DNA of 64,000 nt, taken from positions 5,065,501 through 5,129,500 of the forward strand of contig NZ_CP033932.1 in the NCBI RefSeq assembly GCF_003815975.1, given 5' to 3'. This DNA is from Chryseobacterium bernardetii (GTDB lineage: Bacteria; Bacteroidota; Bacteroidia; Flavobacteriales; Weeksellaceae). The notes beneath the pieces were generated by a model. The model made no database searches, was not told where the DNA came from, and saw only the letters and a program-made list of their open reading frames with translations. The position numbers and the translations under genes are program-made. This document shows positions 9,101 to 16,235 of the stretch, in pieces. Each line of letters starts with the position of its first letter. The stretch's first letter is position 1.

Positions 9101-9519
9101 ACTGCTGAGGTCTGTTTACGTTTTTCGATCTTCTGATATCCGGTAATGATAACTTCCTGAATTTTATTTTTATCTGAAACTTCAGGAACCAGCCTTACCG
9201 TATAATTGGTCTTATCTTCATTGATCTGAATGATACGGGATTCATACCCCGGAAAGCTTACCAGGATTGATTTCGTACCTGCCGGAATTTCCAATATAAA
9301 TTTTCCGTCTTTATCGGTTACTGTACCTACTGATACACTTTCGATGATACCGTCCAGATCAGTTTTTGTAGAAACGGACTGGGTTTCTATCTTTACAGAT
9401 GCTCCTGCAATTACGCTGGAAGTATTACCGTCTTCTATCTTTCCTGTAATGGTCTTTTTTTCCTGAGCCAACGCAACCTGGGCAGCTAAAAGAGGTAAAA
9501 GGATTAGAGTTTTTTTCAT
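6187..9519 (-). CDS. SusC/RagA-family TonB-dependent transporter
   Basis: A TonB-dependent outer-membrane importer of 1110 residues. It has a signal peptide (MKKTLILLPLLAAQVALAQ), an N-terminal carboxypeptidase-D-like regulatory domain (about 22-115, TDKDGKFILEIPAG), a plug domain (about 120-240) with the SusC signature DITILKDAAATAIYGARAAN, and a beta-barrel ending in Phe (GFNVSF). The carboxypeptidase-like region carries an extra 25-30-residue stretch (TKTDLDGIIESVSVGTVTDK) resembling a doubled segment. It is followed 12 nt later by susD and preceded 6 nt earlier by the protease gene, so the three are surely co-transcribed. Energy comes from TonB/ExbBD encoded elsewhere. Confidence 0.95.
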   Translation of the reverse strand: MKKTLILLPLLAAQVALAQEKKTITGKIEDGNTSSVIAGASVKIETQSVSTKTDLDGIIESVSVGTVTDKDGKFILEIPAGTKSILVSFPGYESRIIQINEDKTNYTVRLVPEVSDKNKIQEVIITGYQKIEKRKQTSAVATVKMDNISQAGVASVDQMLSGQIAGVVVTPETGSPGGPAKIRIRGTASLSGPQDPLWVIDGLPLEGNDVPNFSDKDNIDQLQNFSIAGLNPNDIEDITILKDAAATAIYGARAANGVISITTKKGKKGTMRLNFSADTFVTARPDFEKLNLMNASEKVDLELMLAKRADLTYRADKGEVMRILTQNNQLNDFRNGGFDALTPFTRNQINALRNNTTDWGKLLYRNAINKQYGVSISGGGETSDYYFSLGYYDEEGTTIGTGFKRYNLTLKNNYKLSDKLTAGISVFGTQSEKESFMTDADAAASPVNYSRNANPYMNPFNPDGSYRYDKDIDGFADTYVPFNFLEERQNTSYTLKNHSLKAILDLEYKVSKNLKFTSQLGIQYDTNKTEKYAGQETYFTRKMKEGTRYYKDGGYKYFLPAGDIKQNWDNDFFQYNWKLQGTYNTKINSVHEIDLMAGTEIRKTKDNTTLTRAFGYNKNTRTATPIAFPSSSFAAEKKYETYREMPPVENAYASMFATASYTYDQKYTFFGSVRYDGTNLFGVNKKYKYLPIWAVSGSWLVTKENFMQNITPVSNLRLRASYGLQGNIDRNTSPFFIGEYNYANILPGMREDVINVISPPNDKLRWEKTTNVNFGLDLGLFKNRINLTADVYSRKGTDMISMKETPLESGFEYTMMNWGSLTNKGFELALSTRNIDKENFKWSTTINFAHNKSKVLSEQPRDNAMLPSREGLPVNSVFALKTAGMDAYGNPMFWKGNEKVSAEEFFKLYDVYADFLPGQFVDTKLTNEELRNLFTYVGDRDPKFTGGIINNFKVKNFDLTISATFNFKQTVMRSPSYRGMELDRGRNYTREIYEAGGSLPGITSPDMDANPNGWMANKWFAGNRSNTYGLLDVWAKEISYLRISSIRLGYTLPKEFTAPMGISSLRVSVEGRNLFVFSNGYKGYFDPETYGNIYAQPIAKSVTVGFNVSF

Positions 9520-9525
9520 TGCTGT

Positions 9526-12111
9526 TTATTTGTTTAAAGCCTCTTCAATACGAATAATTAAGTCTGTATAATGCGCCCTTGAAGCGTCATCACCTCTGTA
9601 TCTGGTACTGTTCAGTATATTCAGAACTTTTTGCAGTTCCGCTCTCTTATACGTTGTTACTTCAGATACTCTCTTCATGGATGAATAATTGATGTTTCTA
9701 AGGTTTTTACCTTCTTCATGATAGTTGCAGATCATCGGCATATTCAGCGTCTGATCTGTTTTCAATGTTTTTACGGCTGTTTTTTCGAATAATTTGTTCA
9801 CCGAAACAATCAATGCATCCACATAGTTTTTCTGCGCCATTTTCTCAAGCATCGTGAGGCTTCCTTTCTTATTAAAAATGGCTGTTCTTACCTGCTCAAA
9901 CAGGTTTTCAACGGTATAAATCTCCTCTTTGGAACCTGACACTTCATGCTTTAACTCGTTCTCAAGCAGTCTAAGCAATCGGTCGTCCATAAACAGGGAA
10001 TAGATGTTGGCATACTGCATTCCTCTTGCCAGGGTATATGGCGTCTGTTCAAACGGCCCCATTGGTGAATTTTTCACCGGATATGTTTTCTCAGTAATCG
10101 GGTTAAAGAATAACCATTCCGGAAGATTGATGGAATTTTTAACCAGATAATCCACTGCTCTTCTCTGAGTTTCGGCAGGAACTGCTTCATAGGCTTTCTT
10201 TTTGTTTCCGAAAACCGTATTATTCAGGTAAATTCCACCTACATTTGCCATTACATGCCCTGTATACAGATCCCATTGTCCAATGACACCCATGTATAAT
10301 CTCCCTGCATCCGTATAATCTTTACCGTCTTCATAGGTCCATTTCAACAGGTTATTGGCTACTATCTTCAGGTTTTTCATTCCGTATTCGCTGGCTTTCA
10401 TGGCATCATCACCTAAATCTTCCGACTGTGAGCGCGGATCTATGGTTTCAAGATAACTCTGCTGTTCACCGTAGAAATACAAAGGATCATCCTCATGTTT
10501 ATCAATCAGGTTTTTTAATGCTTTTTTCTCAACGAATTCATCCGGATACCAACGGTAGCCCCATTCAATGGCATACTTATCATAGATTCCGATCTTTGGA
10601 GTAATGGCTGTAACCCCGTCTTCCGGTTGTGCTACATAATTGTAACGTGCGTAATCCATAATAGAAGGCGCTGTACCTCCCATTTTATCTGTAAATTCTT
10701 TGGAACGGAGCGATTCTACAGGGAATGCGAAGGAAGATCCCATATTGTGCTTCAGTCCGAAGGTATGCCCTACCTCATGGGACGATACAAAACGGATAGC
10801 TTCTCCCATATATTCGTCACTGAATGTATTGGCTCTTGCCTTCGGATCAATAGGCCCGATCTGAATTCTCATCCATTCCTGAAGGGAAGTCATTACATTG
10901 TGCCACCAGATGATATCCGCTTCGATGATCTCTCCACTTCTCGGATCTACTACGGATGGTCCCATCGCATTAGATTTTGGAGAAGCGGCATAGGTAATCA
11001 CAGAATATCTTACATCATCAATATCAAAATCTTCATCTTTTTCGTCCGGCATCTTGGCAATCACCGCATTTTTAAATCCTGCCTGCTCAAAAGCAACCTG
11101 CCAGTCATGAACTCCTGCAATGATTTTCTCTCGCCATTGTTTTGGCGTTGAAGGATCTATATAATAAACAATCTGCTTTTTAGGCTCTACCAATTCACCT
11201 CGCAGATATTTTTCCTTGTCTTCTTCTTTAGGTTCCAAATTCCAGCGGGTAATGAAGAATTTCTCATCCATTTTCTGCTGCTGGTCATTAAAAGCCCAGT
11301 GCTTTTCGCTGAAGAACCCTACTCTTGCATCTGCAATCCTTGGCTTCATAGGAACTTTAGGGAGCAATACCAGGTTACTTGTTACTCCAAGGGTTACAGG
11401 TAGATCTACTCCACCTTCATTCACCGAAGTGCTCAGCTGGGATTTTACCACAAGGTTTTCCGGGAATGTTTTTACTCCTTCAATAAAGGAAAGACTTGAT
11501 TTTACTGATCCGCCAAGGCCCACATTTGCCAACACATCATTAAAGCTTTTCTGATTTCCGTCAAAAACCTTATTTACTTTAATGGCTACCGAAGTTGAAT
11601 CATTGTTTTGGGCTTCAATATCAAAAACCTCAATAACAGATCCTGAAAAGTTATCTTTAACAGATTTTGTAATGGCGTCATTTTTAGGAGAAGATACTTT
11701 AGCCTCAGAAGTTCTTACCCATACTTTTTTGGCCACGCTGTCTTTGTGAAAAGAAATGATCTTATTCTCATAGTTCATTCCTTTGTTCAGACCTGCCTCA
11801 TTTACCTGTAATGGTACCTGAGAAAGCTTGTTCACTACCAAAAACTGACGTCCCATTAAACTATCAGGGATTTCAAAATAAAGATCTGTTTTTACCTGAA
11901 TGGTATTGAAAAGTCCTTTTTTATAAGTTCCTTTCTTAATCAGTTCGTCAATTTTTTTCGTTTTCTTTGATGATGAAACATCTGCTTTTTCGGTTTTGTC
12001 CTTGGTCGTTTTTACAGTATCTTTTTTCTGTGCAAGGACGGCCGGCGATGCCATGGCTAATCCAAGATACAGTGCAAGCCTGTAATTCTTCATTAAAATA
12101 GTCCGATTCAT
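9526..12111 (-). CDS. Exported zinc metalloprotease (DUF5117/DUF5118 type, metzincin motif)
   Basis: An 861-residue exported protease. The signal peptide is MKNYRLALYLGLAMASPAVLAQ when read from the second ATG (12093); the first ATG at 12111 adds six residues, and both lie downstream of the promoter. A Lys-rich linker (30-65) leads to N-terminal domains of the DUF5118/DUF5117 kind. The catalytic domain contains HEVGHTFGLKH at about 445-455, a full HExxHxxGxxH zinc site, and SIMDY about 30 residues later as the Met-turn, so it is metzincin-like. It heads the protease-susC-susD unit, which suggests that substrate is cleaved before uptake. A likely LytTR operator precedes its promoter. Physiological substrate unknown. 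Confidence 0.9.
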   Translation of the reverse strand: MNRTILMKNYRLALYLGLAMASPAVLAQKKDTVKTTKDKTEKADVSSSKKTKKIDELIKKGTYKKGLFNTIQVKTDLYFEIPDSLMGRQFLVVNKLSQVPLQVNEAGLNKGMNYENKIISFHKDSVAKKVWVRTSEAKVSSPKNDAITKSVKDNFSGSVIEVFDIEAQNNDSTSVAIKVNKVFDGNQKSFNDVLANVGLGGSVKSSLSFIEGVKTFPENLVVKSQLSTSVNEGGVDLPVTLGVTSNLVLLPKVPMKPRIADARVGFFSEKHWAFNDQQQKMDEKFFITRWNLEPKEEDKEKYLRGELVEPKKQIVYYIDPSTPKQWREKIIAGVHDWQVAFEQAGFKNAVIAKMPDEKDEDFDIDDVRYSVITYAASPKSNAMGPSVVDPRSGEIIEADIIWWHNVMTSLQEWMRIQIGPIDPKARANTFSDEYMGEAIRFVSSHEVGHTFGLKHNMGSSFAFPVESLRSKEFTDKMGGTAPSIMDYARYNYVAQPEDGVTAITPKIGIYDKYAIEWGYRWYPDEFVEKKALKNLIDKHEDDPLYFYGEQQSYLETIDPRSQSEDLGDDAMKASEYGMKNLKIVANNLLKWTYEDGKDYTDAGRLYMGVIGQWDLYTGHVMANVGGIYLNNTVFGNKKKAYEAVPAETQRRAVDYLVKNSINLPEWLFFNPITEKTYPVKNSPMGPFEQTPYTLARGMQYANIYSLFMDDRLLRLLENELKHEVSGSKEEIYTVENLFEQVRTAIFNKKGSLTMLEKMAQKNYVDALIVSVNKLFEKTAVKTLKTDQTLNMPMICNYHEEGKNLRNINYSSMKRVSEVTTYKRAELQKVLNILNSTRYRGDDASRAHYTDLIIRIEEALNK

Positions 12112-12142
12112 TCCAAATAGTAAATATCTTAGTTTCAGCTGG

Positions 12143-12150
12143 CAAAGCTA
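12143..12150 (-). promoter_or_regulatory. -7 box of the protease-susC-susD unit
   Basis: TAGCTTTG on the minus strand matches TAnnTTTG exactly and lies 32-50 nt before the two candidate ATGs of the protease gene. It is the only full match in the 113-nt gap. Confidence 0.6.
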
Positions 12151-12180
12151 TAGGTATAGTGAATTATATAAGGTCTTTTA

Positions 12181-12213
12181 GGGAGTGAATGGTGATTATT
12201 CGGGAGTGAATGG
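12181..12213 (-). promoter_or_regulatory. Putative LytTR operator: two 12-bp direct repeats 21 bp apart
   Basis: GGGAGTGAATGG occurs at 12181-12192 and again, identical, at 12202-12213. The 21-bp period puts both repeats on the same face of the helix. They lie 31 and 52 bp upstream of the -7 box, a normal activator position. LytTR regulators such as AgrA bind two direct repeats at about this period. A third core, AGTGAAT, is at 12158-12164 with 26-bp spacing and fits less well. The likely ligand is the LytTR regulator encoded at 4017-4781. Confidence 0.6.
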
Positions 12214-12224
12214 ATTTTTTCATT

Positions 12225-13820
12225 TTAATCCATTAATGGCAAAAAACATATAAAATTTTCACCATCTACTGAAATATGAAGCGGATTTTCTCTAAAATAC
12301 TCATAAACCTGATTCAAATAATCAATTCCAAATTTCTCTCCCTGTACGCTTTCCTTTTTAGGCTGATATGTATTCTTTACCGTGATCCCTTTCTCTTCTA
12401 CCTCAATTGTAATTTCCAAAGGTTGGTCTATTGTAGCAACATTGTGTTTTATAGCATTTTCCGTTACAATCTGAAGGGATAAATAAGGAATTCTTTTCTT
12501 TACACTTTCGGGATCTTTTATAATAAGCTGGAAAATCAGTTCTTCATCGAACCTGCTTTTCAGAAGCTCCATATATTTCTGAATAAAATCAATTTCCTTA
12601 GAAACAGGTACAATATTCTCCTTTGGCGGAACAATCAGATATCTGTAGATCTTGGAAAGATTCATGGTAAATTTCTGTGCATTCTCCTTATTAATTCCAA
12701 TCAGCATATATAAAGAATTCAGGGAATTGAACAGAAAGTGGGGATTGATATTATTTTTGAGCTGCTGCAACTGGTTAATCACTTCTGCTTTATGCATTTT
12801 TTCATTCTCTACCAATAACAGGTTTTTTTCAGACTGTATCTTTTCTTTTTCCCTGTAGGCTATGCTTATAGAGCGCTGGAATAAAATAAAAACCGTGACA
12901 ATCAGAAATAAGGCGGCCAGAAATATATAAACCGTATAGGCTTCTACCTTACTGATATTTTCATCTGTAATAAAATTGACATAATTAACCACCGCATACC
13001 CGTCAAAATTATCCGTTTTCAGAGGTTTTATAAAACGTGTGACCTCCATCCCCAGATATTCTGAGTTGGCAATTCCTTCCGTATATCCTGATTTTGCACT
13101 GCTGCACAAAGTATCCTTTGCTTTGATATCTGTGAAACTGAAAATATTTTTCCCTATGTACTTTTTTTCGGGATGGGTAATACAGATTCCTTCCTTCGTA
13201 AAAACATAAGCATAGGTATTTGAACTTTTATCTACATTGGTAAAATACTGATGGAGATCATCCAGGCTTACGGTAGAACCATAGTAAAGTACATTTTTTT
13301 CCGGTAATACAAGAGAATCGTAACTCACCCAGAACATACTGTCTTTACGGCTTATCAAGAGATCTTTGAAGTGTCCTGAACCTGTATTTTTAATGGCAAG
13401 AGATCCTTTTTCATTGTTTCTCTCCTTGAAAATGGCAGACAGAGGATTATTGCTTTCGTATTTTCCTGTTTTATTATTGTCATAATAATACCAGCTGTAG
13501 GTTAACAGGTTTCTTTTTTTATTTAAATCATTTAAAACCAGGGAATAATCTCTGTAGTTTTTTAATCCGTCTTTTTGAATCAGCTCACGAAGCAGATACT
13601 GATAATCTTCAATGTTCTTGAATTCGCTTTCCACAGATTCATATTTTCTGAAAAACGTTTTTTTTGCGAAGTCTTCATTATTTTTACGATTATCTTCGGC
13701 AATTAAATGACTTAAAACAGCGAAAGCCACTACTGCAATCAAACAGGTGGATAAAGCGGCAATGTAAATAGATTTTTGGGATAAGGCGTGCTTAAAACCA
13801 ATATTCAATTTCTTCTGCAT
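12225..13820 (-). CDS. NPHF-type (LytS-like) sensor histidine kinase
   Basis: A membrane sensor kinase of 531 residues from ATG 13820. I prefer this start because the upstream in-frame starts lie at or above the -7 box. A first transmembrane helix (about 18-40), a periplasmic sensor region of about 250 residues with a Cache-like look (TYAYVFTKEGICITHPEKKYIG) and a second helix (about 294-315) are followed by a short coiled coil. The His_kinase domain has NNINPHFLFNSLNSLY, with phosphoacceptor His361, and an HATPase region (ENAIKHN, GIDYLNQVYEYF). Kinases of this class pair with LytTR regulators. The regulator at 4017-4781 is the only LytTR protein in the window, so the two probably form a system controlling the genes between them. 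Confidence 0.92.
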   Translation of the reverse strand: MQKKLNIGFKHALSQKSIYIAALSTCLIAVVAFAVLSHLIAEDNRKNNEDFAKKTFFRKYESVESEFKNIEDYQYLLRELIQKDGLKNYRDYSLVLNDLNKKRNLLTYSWYYYDNNKTGKYESNNPLSAIFKERNNEKGSLAIKNTGSGHFKDLLISRKDSMFWVSYDSLVLPEKNVLYYGSTVSLDDLHQYFTNVDKSSNTYAYVFTKEGICITHPEKKYIGKNIFSFTDIKAKDTLCSSAKSGYTEGIANSEYLGMEVTRFIKPLKTDNFDGYAVVNYVNFITDENISKVEAYTVYIFLAALFLIVTVFILFQRSISIAYREKEKIQSEKNLLLVENEKMHKAEVINQLQQLKNNINPHFLFNSLNSLYMLIGINKENAQKFTMNLSKIYRYLIVPPKENIVPVSKEIDFIQKYMELLKSRFDEELIFQLIIKDPESVKKRIPYLSLQIVTENAIKHNVATIDQPLEITIEVEEKGITVKNTYQPKKESVQGEKFGIDYLNQVYEYFRENPLHISVDGENFICFLPLMD

Positions 13821-13896
13821 TATATTACCACAAAAAAACAGACAATACTGAAGTAAAGCCTGAAATTTCGCGATCTCTTTGTAAATTATTAGTTTG

Positions 13897-13904
13897 CAAA
13901 GATA
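13897..13904 (-). promoter_or_regulatory. -7 box of the NPHF kinase gene
   Basis: TATCTTTG on the minus strand, about 77 nt before ATG 13820. A single AGTGAAT core, as found in the repeats near 12190, occurs 24 nt upstream at 13929-13935. It may be a weak autoregulatory site. Confidence 0.45.
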
Positions 13905-14093
13905 TAACAAAGATCTGAGGACTATTCAGTGAATTAAACTTATCTTAAGAAAATGATCAGAAAGCAGACAGCCTAACTAACCAATACCTAACAGGCATAA
14001 GTCTTAAAATTAGTTAATATCACCATTCAACTTTCAGATTCCCTCTTTTATATTTTGAAAATTATTTATCTTCGCTTCAAATCTTATTTGAAA

Positions 14094-15269
14094 ATGAAGA
14101 AGATCATCTCCGGGATATCTATTGTTTGCTCCATTATCATCTCTGCTCAAGAGACTATACAGTTTCAGGAACTACCATTTAAGGAAATTATTGCCAAAGC
14201 TAAAAAAGAAAAAAAACTGGTTTTTATTGATGCGTATGCTTCCTGGTGTGGACCATGCAAAATGATGGAAAAAAATATTTTCCCGCAGAAATCTGTGAGA
14301 GAATACTTTAATACCAACTTCATTAATGCAAGATTTGATATGGAAAAAGGAGAAGGAAGAGATCTGGCTGCCAAATTCGGAGTTCGATCTTATCCTACCT
14401 ATCTTTTCCTGAATGGTGAAGGTGAACTTGTATCCAGAAATACGGGCTATATGGAAGAAAGCATGTTTGTAGCAATGGCTCAGGATATTAATTCGCAAGG
14501 AAACAAAAAAGGTTCCCTTAAAGAAAGATTTGCGAACGGAGAAAAAGACCCTGAATTCCTGATCAATATCATGAAACTGAATTCTGATACTGATTACGAG
14601 TTTGCTAAAAAAGCCTCTGAAAGGTATTTTGAAAACAAAAAAGCAACTGATCCGATGTCAAAAGAAGAAATAGGATACATGTTATTTTTTCTAAAATCAA
14701 CAGAGGATTCCAATTATAAAGCTTTTGCATCCAGAAAAGCAGAGATCATAAAATATCTTCCCGAAGAAACATACAATGAATTTGATGGCCAGCTGAAGTT
14801 ATCAAAAATTGTGGAACAGTCCATTGATGATAAAAATAAAAAAATCAACGAAGAGTATTTTATGAAAATGGCAGAACTATTGGTAGGAAAACAAATGGCT
14901 ACCACAAAGCTCAACCAGACCAAACTTAGCTATTATGAACACAATGCTAACTTCCCGGAATATGAAAAAGCGGCTTTGGATTATTATAAAACCCCGGATT
15001 CATTTAATCCTGACGAACTTTTAAGGGCAGCATGGATATTTGTAGATCATGTACAAACACCATCTTCACTGAAGAAAGCAACAGAATGGGCTGAAAAATC
15101 TGTAATGAGAGGAGAAACCTCTGAAAACACATATATCCTAGCAAAACTTTATTTTTTAACAGGAAATAAGGATATGGCCAAAAACTATGCTGAAATGTCC
15201 AGAAATATGGCAGTCCAGGCTAACAGGGATTCCAAACTGGCAGAAGAATTATTAAAACAAATAAAATAA
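14094..15269 (+). CDS. Exported thioredoxin-family protein with helical C-terminal extension
   Basis: A 391-residue protein from ATG 14094; the longer in-frame start at 14055 would bury the signal peptide and lies above a TATCTTCG box. After the leader (MKKIISGISIVCSIIISAQ) comes a thioredoxin fold with active site WCGPC (Cys52, Cys55) and the cis-Pro motif VRSYPTYLFLNGEG. It is therefore a periplasmic thiol-disulfide oxidoreductase, probably reducing. Residues 150-391 form alpha-helical, TPR-like repeats (EKAALDYYKTPDSFNPDELL, AKLYFLTGNKDMAKNYAEMS) absent from simple thioredoxins and probably serving partner binding. It starts a three-gene unit and is divergent from the NPHF kinase gene with about 270 bp between starts. 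Confidence 0.88.
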   Translation: MKKIISGISIVCSIIISAQETIQFQELPFKEIIAKAKKEKKLVFIDAYASWCGPCKMMEKNIFPQKSVREYFNTNFINARFDMEKGEGRDLAAKFGVRSYPTYLFLNGEGELVSRNTGYMEESMFVAMAQDINSQGNKKGSLKERFANGEKDPEFLINIMKLNSDTDYEFAKKASERYFENKKATDPMSKEEIGYMLFFLKSTEDSNYKAFASRKAEIIKYLPEETYNEFDGQLKLSKIVEQSIDDKNKKINEEYFMKMAELLVGKQMATTKLNQTKLSYYEHNANFPEYEKAALDYYKTPDSFNPDELLRAAWIFVDHVQTPSSLKKATEWAEKSVMRGETSENTYILAKLYFLTGNKDMAKNYAEMSRNMAVQANRDSKLAEELLKQIK

Positions 15270-15275
15270 CACTTG

Positions 15276-15902
15276 ATGAAATACAGAGTATTAATGGGTG
15301 CTTTAGCATTTCTGAGTATAGGTTCACTAAAGGCTCAGGAACAGGAACAAAGCGACGAAAAAAGTTTATATGTAAAGGGAAATGCTCTTTTTTTACCAAT
15401 AGGTATTTTCAATCTGGGGATAGAAAAGCAGATCAGCCCTAAATATACCCTTCAGGGAGATGTTTTTATCTCACCATGGAAATCTTTTGCAGGACATAAA
15501 CTGCAGTTTTATTCTGTTTCCGCTGAAGGAAGATATTATTTTAAAGAAGCCTTTAAACATTGGTATATAGGAGCCAATCTCTCTGTTGCTGCTTACAACG
15601 CCCAAAAATGGAATTATTGGAATGACAATATCACTCAAAAAGATGATGGAGAATACTTAATGAATTCTAATCTTTACCAAAAAGGATATTCCATCATGTT
15701 AGGTGTTACCGGTGGATACCAATTTCAGTTATCTGACCGTTGGAATCTTGACCTTTATGCTACCATAGGAACTTCACAAAGCTTTTATAAGGGATATGAC
15801 AGAACCACCGGGAGACGTTATGATTCTGCAGAGAAATTTAACAAAAGTGGTGAAATCATCCCCTACAGAGGTGGTGTGATGATCTCTTACAAATTTAAAT
15901 AA
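15276..15902 (+). CDS. DUF3575-like outer-membrane protein
   Basis: A 208-residue protein starting at ATG 15276, six bases after the previous stop codon. It has a signal peptide ending in LKAQ, then alternating hydrophobic/aromatic strands (LFLPIGIFNLGIEKQI, FYSVSAEGRYYF, YSIMLGVTGGYQFQL) and a final strand GVMISYKFK, the pattern of a small 8-stranded outer-membrane barrel as in the DUF3575 family. No enzymatic motif is visible. The tight linkage suggests it works with the exported thioredoxin-like protein, perhaps during envelope biogenesis, but this rests on operon position alone. Confidence 0.75.
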   Translation: MKYRVLMGALAFLSIGSLKAQEQEQSDEKSLYVKGNALFLPIGIFNLGIEKQISPKYTLQGDVFISPWKSFAGHKLQFYSVSAEGRYYFKEAFKHWYIGANLSVAAYNAQKWNYWNDNITQKDDGEYLMNSNLYQKGYSIMLGVTGGYQFQLSDRWNLDLYATIGTSQSFYKGYDRTTGRRYDSAEKFNKSGEIIPYRGGVMISYKFK

Positions 15903-15906
15903 TATA

Positions 15907-16113
15907 ATGAAGCCATTCGGAAAAAACCATATCATCATTTCAGCGATCACTTTTGTGATCCTTTTTTTAATGAACTACTTAGGAAATGATCTTCCAGACA
16001 AAACACAAAGAGCCCTTTTAACTGCCTTTGCAGGAGTTGTAGGCTTAACAATTGGCCTATTTATTTTAAATAAGGGAAAAAATGATAAAAATCCACCCCA
16101 AAATTTTGATTAA
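15907..16113 (+). CDS. Small membrane protein with two transmembrane helices
   Basis: A 68-residue protein beginning 4 nt after the DUF3575-like gene. It consists of two hydrophobic segments (IIISAITFVILFLMNYL and AFAGVVGLTIGLFILN) joined by a short charged loop (GNDLPDKTQRA), with a polar tail (KGKNDKNPPQNFD). No family is recognised. Spacing makes it the third gene of the thioredoxin unit. It may anchor or regulate a partner in the inner membrane. Confidence 0.65.
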   Translation: MKPFGKNHIIISAITFVILFLMNYLGNDLPDKTQRALLTAFAGVVGLTIGLFILNKGKNDKNPPQNFD

Positions 16114-16137
16114 AAAAGGCTGAAAGCAGAAAAACAC

Positions 16138-16208
16138 GAAGCTGAAAGTTACTTAATATTTAAAAACAATAAAGGTTATTGTTTATGACGTTGATAACTT
16201 TCAGCTTC
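16138..16208. repeat. Nested inverted repeat (14-bp arms) between convergent genes
   Basis: GAAGCTGAAAGTTA (16138-16151) and TAACTTTCAGCTTC (16195-16208) are perfect 14-bp inverted arms. Inside them AAACAATAA and TTATTGTTT (16164-16184) form a second 9-bp hairpin. It lies between the end of the small membrane protein gene and the end of the convergent muramidase gene, so it could act as a bidirectional transcription barrier. There is no strong T-run, and the size and composition also fit an intergenic repeat family. Confidence 0.6.
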
Positions 16209-16235
16209 CATCTTCAAACCTCCTGCCCATTCTTA

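Noticed and set aside
10627..11151. A 174-codon open frame on the plus strand within the protease gene.
   Set aside because: It is antisense to a conserved catalytic region (HExxHxxGxxH), has no promoter and encodes a Cys/His/Arg-rich nonsense-like sequence; it is a shadow of the real gene.
13821..13910. A longer N-terminus for the NPHF kinase from 13910.
   Set aside because: It includes the -7 box at 13897-13904 and an unusual Cys-rich stretch; ATG 13820 is downstream of the box and directly precedes the first membrane helix.
14021..14032. A LytTR half-site (CACCATTCAACT) ahead of the thioredoxin gene.
   Set aside because: It resembles the minus-strand version of the repeats at 12181-12213, but no second copy exists 21 bp away.
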